Assembly (NCBI GenBank): GCA_903922535.1
Contig: CAIXUF010000231.1
Location: forward strand, 1-10,398
Source: Candidatus Hydrogenedentota bacterium
Lineage (GTDB): Bacteria > Hydrogenedentota > Hydrogenedentia > Hydrogenedentiales > CAITNO01
Length of the DNA stretch: 10,398 nucleotides
Reading direction: 5' to 3'
Made by a program: the position numbers and the translations under genes. Shown piece by piece: positions 6,295-10,398 of this stretch; positions within the stretch are counted from its first letter, which is position 1; the number at the start of each line of letters is the position of its first letter. Under the pieces are notes generated by a model, which was given only the letters and a program-made list of their open reading frames with translations, was not told the origin of the DNA and did no database searches.

Positions 6295-8661
6295 TCAACC
6301 GCCCCGCACCGTAAACGTTGCCTCCGCCGTGTTTCCGCGTGAATCCATGCAACTGACCCGGTGCGTTCCTGCCGTGAGCGCCATGTACAGCGGCTGACTG
6401 GCCGCGGACGCCCCGACATACCGGTCATCCAAATACCATTGCGTCGTGCTGCCCGCGCTGTCCAGGGAGCAGGACAACGGGATCTTGTCACCGTTGGACT
6501 CGCCCGTCAGCACAAACTCGCTGTTGTCCGCAGGCGACGTGATGGCAAGCGCCTTGTTCGCACCGGCAGCCTCTCCCCCGTCGCCGTCCTTCGCGTTTTC
6601 CCCGTCAAGGGCCTTCCTGCGCGGCACGGCCGCAAGGTCCCAGTGGCGCGCATCGGCCGGCCAGGACTGCGTCCCCTTTCCATCAGCGCCGGGCTGGTGG
6701 ACCGCACAGCGCCGGTGCAGGTACTGGCTGGCCGGAAACCATGCGGATTCGGTGGCGGCGCAACTGGGTGATGCAGGCAGACCAGTGACGGAGCACACCT
6801 TGACGCTGACGAGGTCATTGCCCGCATCGGGCCAGGCCGATTCAGACTTTTGCGGCAGGCCGCGAAACACCTGCGCGGCAAGCGGCAGCGCGGCCTGTGC
6901 GCCCACAAGCCGCCGTGATGACCGGCCGTTGCTGTTGCCCATCCACACGGCCACAAGGTAGTGCCGGTTGAATGCCACGCCCCAGGCATCGTGCAGCCCG
7001 CTGGACGTGCCGGTCTTCCAGCAGACCCGCGGCGTGTATCCGCCCGTGCTCACCAAATTCCGGTCCAATTCGGCCGGAAACGGCTGATCCAGCATTTGAT
7101 AGAGCGCCAGCGCCGTTCCCCGCGAAAGCAGCCGTACAGGTGCGGGCGGACCGTCGCTGGCAAGAGGGGACTTGTTCTGGGCATTCACAATCCCAGTCTT
7201 CCCATAAGTCCCATCTGCCTGAAACAACGGCAACTGATACTCCCCCAGTCGCGCCAGCATCAGATACGCACCCGCGAGCGACTCCAGCGTGACCTCGCAG
7301 TCGCCGATGGTCAGGCCCAAACCGTAGTCCGCGGCGGGCCGGTTCAGGGTCCTGAACCCGGCCTTCCGCAAGAACGCGCACAATGGATCCACGCCCACGC
7401 GGTCAAGCAGCATGACGGCCGGCACATTGAGCGACAGCCGCAGCGCCTCCGTCGCGGAGACGAGGCCGTTGTGGCTGCCGTCGAAATTCGCGGGATTATA
7501 GCCGCCATAGTCGAGCGTGCCGTCGAGCAGTTGCTCCGTGGGATAGGCCTTCTGCATCTCCAGCGCAAGGGCGTAGGTGAACGGTTTGAGCGTGGAGCCG
7601 GGCGACCGGGGCGCGCGGCACAGGTCCACCTGCCCGGCGATGTCCCTGCTGAAGAAATCGGCGGACCCCACCCGCGCGAGCACGGTCCCCTCCCACACGT
7701 CCAGCACCATCACAGCAACGTTGGTGACTTCGCCGTTGAAACGCTGGAGCTGCCGCGTCGCCATGGCCTGCACGCGCCCCTGCAATTCCGCGTCCAGCGT
7801 GGTGCGCACCGCGCCCTTGGCCACCGCCTCGGCGTGCAGGCGCATGGCCAGATGGGGCGCCTGGTGCGGCAGCGCATGCCATTCCACACCCAGCGGCGCG
7901 GCGGCGGCCTGCTCATACTCCACCCCGTCAATGAACCCGGCCCCGCGCATCTGCGACAGCACCAGATTGCGCCGGGCCAGTGCCCGCTCGGGATGACGCA
8001 ATGGATTGAGCGCCGTCGGCGACTTGGGCAGTCCCGCGAGCAGCGCCGCCTCGGACAAAACCAGTTCGGAGGCGGGCTTGCCGAACCAACGGCGCGAAGC
8101 CGCCTCAACGCCCACCAGATTGCCGCCGTAGGGCGCGGAGTTCAGATAGGTCTCCAGAATCTGCCGCTTGTCCGCGCTGCGTTCCAGGCGCAATGCGGCG
8201 AGCATCTGTCCCAGCTTGCCCCGCATCGATCGGGGCGTGGCCTCGGCACGTTTCACCAACTGCATGGTCACCGTGGACGCGCCGGACGCGACCCGTCCCC
8301 GCGTTGCGTTCTGCCACAGGGCGCGCAGTGCCGCCATGGGGTCCACGCCCGGATGCGCATAGAAACGCCGGTCCTCCGCCGCAAGCGTGGCATGGACGAG
8401 CCGCGGGCTTATCTGGTCCAGGCTGCGCGGGAAGCACCACTGCCCGTCCTTGCCGGTGAAGGCATAGAGCAGGGCGCCATGACGGTCCTGCACTTCCCCA
8501 GATCGGCCAACGGCCAGATAGCCTGCGGGGTCCAGCGCCGGTGCGCACCGCCCCACCAGCCCAAGTCCGGCAGAGCACAACCGTTCCCCACCGAGCCACG
8601 CCGCCAACGCAAACAGCGCCAGCAAAACCGCCGCCCGGAGCGCCACTGGGAGCGCCGGCAT
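6295..8661 (-). CDS. pbpC: Penicillin-binding protein 1C (bifunctional glycosyltransferase/transpeptidase)
   Basis: This 788-residue class A penicillin-binding protein polymerises lipid II and crosslinks peptidoglycan in the periplasm. A short N-terminus with Arg9 precedes a membrane anchor at about 10-24. The GT51 glycosyltransferase domain spans roughly 55-245, with catalytic Glu96 in A-A-E-D-R-R-F and the S-G-A-S-T-V-T-M-Q-L motif at 126-135. The transpeptidase domain has S356-T-L-K359 in R-S-P-G-S-T-L-K-P-F, S410-L-N412 and K549-T-G551, all intact. The R-S-P-G-S and W-K-T-G-T-S contexts, a cysteine-bearing segment (Cys623, Cys634, Cys652) and a C-terminal BiPBP_C domain at about 705-786 mark it as PBP1C rather than 1A or 1B. 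An acidic Gly/Asp/Glu linker (685-702) separates the last two. Length is close to the E. coli protein. The start is the ATG at 8661, which places the anchor correctly; the frame is open back to 8994 but that part overlaps the alpha-2-macroglobulin gene out of frame. The start lies in a hairpin without a well-spaced ribosome binding site. Confidence 0.93.
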   Translation of the reverse strand: MPALPVALRAAVLLALFALAAWLGGERLCSAGLGLVGRCAPALDPAGYLAVGRSGEVQDRHGALLYAFTGKDGQWCFPRSLDQISPRLVHATLAAEDRRFYAHPGVDPMAALRALWQNATRGRVASGASTVTMQLVKRAEATPRSMRGKLGQMLAALRLERSADKRQILETYLNSAPYGGNLVGVEAASRRWFGKPASELVLSEAALLAGLPKSPTALNPLRHPERALARRNLVLSQMRGAGFIDGVEYEQAAAAPLGVEWHALPHQAPHLAMRLHAEAVAKGAVRTTLDAELQGRVQAMATRQLQRFNGEVTNVAVMVLDVWEGTVLARVGSADFFSRDIAGQVDLCRAPRSPGSTLKPFTYALALEMQKAYPTEQLLDGTLDYGGYNPANFDGSHNGLVSATEALRLSLNVPAVMLLDRVGVDPLCAFLRKAGFRTLNRPAADYGLGLTIGDCEVTLESLAGAYLMLARLGEYQLPLFQADGTYGKTGIVNAQNKSPLASDGPPAPVRLLSRGTALALYQMLDQPFPAELDRNLVSTGGYTPRVCWKTGTSSGLHDAWGVAFNRHYLVAVWMGNSNGRSSRRLVGAQAALPLAAQVFRGLPQKSESAWPDAGNDLVSVKVCSVTGLPASPSCAATESAWFPASQYLHRRCAVHQPGADGKGTQSWPADARHWDLAAVPRRKALDGENAKDGDGGEAAGANKALAITSPADNSEFVLTGESNGDKIPLSCSLDSAGSTTQWYLDDRYVGASAASQPLYMALTAGTHRVSCMDSRGNTAEATFTVRGG

Positions 8662-8670
8662 CCCTGCCGG
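8655..8670. repeat. Hairpin CCGGCA-TCCC-TGCCGG over the PBP1C start codon
   Basis: This is a perfect 6-bp inverted repeat with a 4-base loop. On the minus strand it reads CCGGCAGGGATGCCGG, so the loop is AGGG-like sequence and the PBP1C ATG (8661-8659) straddles the loop and the 3' arm. It shares the core CAG-G-R-ATG with the hairpin at 8702-8721. Confidence 0.7.
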
Positions 8671-8701
8671 ACACTTCGCACCATTCGGCGTGTCAATGTG
8701 G

Positions 8702-8721
8702 GGCAGACATTCCTGTCTGCC
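8702..8721. repeat. Hairpin GGCAGACA-TTCC-TGTCTGCC in the A2M-PBP1C gap
   Basis: This is a perfect 8-bp inverted repeat with a 4-base loop, in the gap between the two minus-strand genes. On the transcribed strand it reads as two G/C-containing arms around GGAA. No T-run follows in either direction, so it is unlikely to be a simple terminator. It may be part of an interspersed palindromic repeat or an mRNA stability element. Confidence 0.7.
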
Positions 8722-8727
8722 GTTGTC

Positions 8728-8808
8728 TTCTGTTTTCAGTGCTCTGCCTTCTTCTGAATCCTGGCTTCTGAATTCTGGATTCCCTGGTTTCGGCTCTGCC
8801 GCCCTGGA
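8728..8808. repeat. Heptamer-phased degenerate repeat (TTCTGAA-like units)
   Basis: On the plus strand, seven-base units of the form T-T-C-T-G-N-N follow one another. They are TTCTGTT (8728), TTCAGTG (8735) and CTCTGCC (8742), then after a 3-base slip TTCTGAA (8752), TCCTGGC (8759), TTCTGAA (8766), TTCTGGA (8773) and TTCCCTGG (8780), with weaker units to 8808. The run begins 2 bases beyond the alpha-2-macroglobulin stop codon. Heptameric short tandem repeats of similar look are known from cyanobacteria and occur in other genomes; no function is implied here. Confidence 0.6.
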
Positions 8809-8809
8809 T

Positions 8810-10398
8810 TCATTCCACCTTGACGGTGCTGTCCACCGTCGCGGCGCGGACGGTCGGGTCGTACATGCATTCCGAAACGGCCGCAGGCTGCCGGAAGGTA
8901 CCCGGCGAGATGGCGCGCACGGCGTAATAGAAATGGTGCTCGCCCGCCTCCAGCTTGCCAAACGCCAGCACCAACCGATCATCACGCACCTCAAGGAAGG
9001 TCGGCGTCACACCGGCATTCTTCTGGGTGCTTTCCTCGGGCGGGGTGGGCGTGGATGGATTGCCGCCCTCGCCGTTACCCTCGTCTCCGCCCTCGGCGTC
9101 GCCACCGGTATTGTCCGCGTTTTTGGCGGTGTCGTCCTTGTTTTCCTTGGCCGTGTCCTCCGAGGACTCCGCCTTGCCCAGACCCAGTGCCGCCACGGCA
9201 TCGGCGTCAAGCCGCGGATTGGCCACTTCAAGACCGGCCGGAAGCAGGTCGGAAACGACAATGTTCTCCCGCGACGACTCCAGCGAGAGTTTCAGGTCCA
9301 CCAGATACATCCCACCATGCGCGAAGGGCGCATCCTTCTCGACTGGGGTCCCGTGATCGGTCACAAACGAGCGTGCAACGCCCAAACCGCCCTCGGAGAG
9401 CGCTTCGGTGCGCGGCTGAAGCGGGACGCCCTCGGAGATGAAGTTCACGATGATGGGGACCGTTCCCGTGTTCTGCACCTGGAACACCTTCGCGGCGCCC
9501 TTGGCGCGGCCTTCATAGACATCAAACGCCGACAGGGATTTCTCCCCCTCGGGGCCGGTTACCAGCGCCGAGGCGTTGGCCTTCTCCGCCTGCGTCTTGC
9601 CCATGTACTGTCCAAGCGCCGCGAACACAAACGCCGCGTCATGGGTGGTCATGCCGTAATAGCTGTGCTTGTCTATCCAGCCGGCCAGGGTGTTCACCAG
9701 CGGCTGCAGTTTGGCCGCCGGAAGGTTCATCTGGGTCCCCGCAAGGAGCCGCACGGCTGTGTTGCGCACCTCGGAGTTCAGCGTTTGCGCGTACTCCTTC
9801 TCCTCGAAGGGCTTGCTGGGAGCCGTCTCCAGATACTTCTTCACCCGGGCCGGGTCCGCCGTGTTCGTCGCCAGCGCCGCGGCCAGCAGCCAGCGGGACG
9901 ACTCCGGCAGGGTCACCGTGTCGAAGCGCGGTATGTACTGGATGGCGTCCAGTTGCCCGTCCATGCACAGCACATAGCACGCGTAGGCGCGGGTGTACAG
10001 ATCCGAACTGCTCTCGTCGCGCGACGTGTTCGTGCCGCCGCGCATGATCTTCCGCAGGTAGTCCTGCAGGGAACGGAAGGGCTTCTCCGGCACGGCCGCG
10101 GCGTTGTCCTTGAAGACCAGTGTGAGGAAATGCGCGGCATAGACGGAGCCATAGGGATAGGCATCGGTGCCACCCGGCCAGTAGGACAGGCCGCCATTGG
10201 CCGTCTGCATCGAGAACAGCCGCGACACACCCGCCTGAATGTATCCGCCCACCATCTTTGCCGCGTCCACGTTTTCCGGCAGGTCCTTGAGTCCCAGCAG
10301 CCGTTCGGGGCTTTTCTGGATCAGGTACAGCGGCATCACCGACGACGTGGTCTGCTCGACGCAGCCGTAGGGATAGTGCATCAGAAAGTTGAGGCTTC
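8810..10398 (-). CDS. Bacterial alpha-2-macroglobulin, C-terminal part with thioester (partial)
   Basis: The frame runs off the right edge without a stop (S-L-N-F-L precede the first visible Met), so only the last 528 or so residues are seen of a protein that is usually about 1,500-2,000 long. Numbered from that Met (codon at 10381), Y-P-Y-G-C-V-E-Q-T-T-S contains the thioester pair Cys7 and Gln10, with Val where Leu is usual. An alpha-toroid thioester domain covers about 1-262. Beta-rich domains follow, and the last domain matches the E. coli YfhM C-terminus in pattern (V-V-S-D-L-L-P-A-G-L-E-V-A-N-P at 375-389, V-R-D-D-R at 465-469, R-A-I-S-P-G-T-F at 489-496). An acidic low-complexity insert (404-456) interrupts that domain. 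The family traps proteases in the periplasm by covalent thioester attack after bait cleavage. It lies upstream of PBP1C in the same direction, the classic pairing. The bait region, any lipobox and the promoter are outside the window. Confidence 0.92.
   Translation of the reverse strand, partial: SLNFLMHYPYGCVEQTTSSVMPLYLIQKSPERLLGLKDLPENVDAAKMVGGYIQAGVSRLFSMQTANGGLSYWPGGTDAYPYGSVYAAHFLTLVFKDNAAAVPEKPFRSLQDYLRKIMRGGTNTSRDESSSDLYTRAYACYVLCMDGQLDAIQYIPRFDTVTLPESSRWLLAAALATNTADPARVKKYLETAPSKPFEEKEYAQTLNSEVRNTAVRLLAGTQMNLPAAKLQPLVNTLAGWIDKHSYYGMTTHDAAFVFAALGQYMGKTQAEKANASALVTGPEGEKSLSAFDVYEGRAKGAAKVFQVQNTGTVPIIVNFISEGVPLQPRTEALSEGGLGVARSFVTDHGTPVEKDAPFAHGGMYLVDLKLSLESSRENIVVSDLLPAGLEVANPRLDADAVAALGLGKAESSEDTAKENKDDTAKNADNTGGDAEGGDEGNGEGGNPSTPTPPEESTQKNAGVTPTFLEVRDDRLVLAFGKLEAGEHHFYYAVRAISPGTFRQPAAVSECMYDPTVRAATVDSTVKVE
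9014..9172 (-). other. Acidic low-complexity insert within the alpha-2-macroglobulin C-terminal domain
   Basis: About 53 residues (404-456 of the visible part) are dominated by Glu, Asp, Gly, Asn, Lys and Thr, then Pro/Ser/Thr, and lie between the L-P-A-G-L-E-V-A-N-P strand and the V-R-D-D-R strand. E. coli YfhM has a shorter, ordinary connection here. The reading frame is kept and the flanking strands match the family, so this is a disordered loop and not a frameshift. Confidence 0.65.

Noticed and set aside
6045..6397. Small open frames reading through the 9-base repeat
   Set aside because: Because the period is a multiple of three, every frame gives a repeating tripeptide (R-P-P, H-P-V or S-T-P type). 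No start signal or conserved feature supports a gene.
6961..8757. Long plus-strand open frame of 598 codons opposite PBP1C
   Set aside because: It is antisense to a gene with all family motifs intact. Its translation is rich in Arg, His, Gln and Gly with no recognisable domain, as expected of a GC-rich shadow frame.
8662..8994. Upstream in-frame extension of PBP1C
   Set aside because: It runs through hairpins, heptamer repeats and the out-of-frame end of the macroglobulin gene. The family anchor begins right after the ATG at 8661.

Overview
The window is GC-rich, densely coded bacterial DNA with two gene blocks that converge. The envelope biology is that of a diderm bacterium: a periplasmic alpha-2-macroglobulin next to penicillin-binding protein 1C. 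The carboxypeptidase-regulatory-like repeat protein, a membrane-anchored protein with a pseudopilin-like 'HGDYPEKLDEL' tail, and short phased repeats in the gaps remind me of uncultured planctomycete-like or Hydrogenedentota-like lineages. That placement is only an impression; there is no rRNA or other marker gene here to fix the taxon.

Plus-strand block (1-6088): six genes read rightward with gaps of 10, 3, -4, 15 and 2 bases, so almost certainly one operon whose promoter lies to the left. The order is the C-terminal part of a secreted repeat protein with carboxypeptidase-regulatory-like beta-sandwich domains, ABC ATPase 1, ABC-2 type permease 1, ABC ATPase 2, ABC-2 type permease 2, and a 476-residue single-pass membrane protein of unknown function. 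The two ATPase-permease pairs look like two complete ABC-2 modules. Substrate and direction of transport cannot be read from the sequence.

Convergence gap (6089-6294): no gene. It holds a terminator-like stem-loop and a 120-bp element in which GGAC recurs every 9 bases in a left arm and GTCC recurs mostly every 9 bases in a right arm, closed by a perfect 9-bp inverted repeat.

Minus-strand block (10398-6295): the C-terminal half of a bacterial alpha-2-macroglobulin with an intact thioester motif, then a complete penicillin-binding protein 1C. This is the well-known yfhM-pbpC type pairing, in which a protease trap and a murein synthase are thought to work together when the envelope is breached. 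The 148-bp gap between them (8662-8809) holds heptamer-phased repeats and a hairpin; a second hairpin of the same design overlaps the likely PBP1C start codon.

All genes on both strands look intact apart from truncation at the window edges. No tRNA, rRNA, transposase or CRISPR array was seen. The most unusual items are the phased repeat elements in the two gaps and the double ABC-2 operon flanked by a surface repeat protein and an uncharacterised membrane protein.
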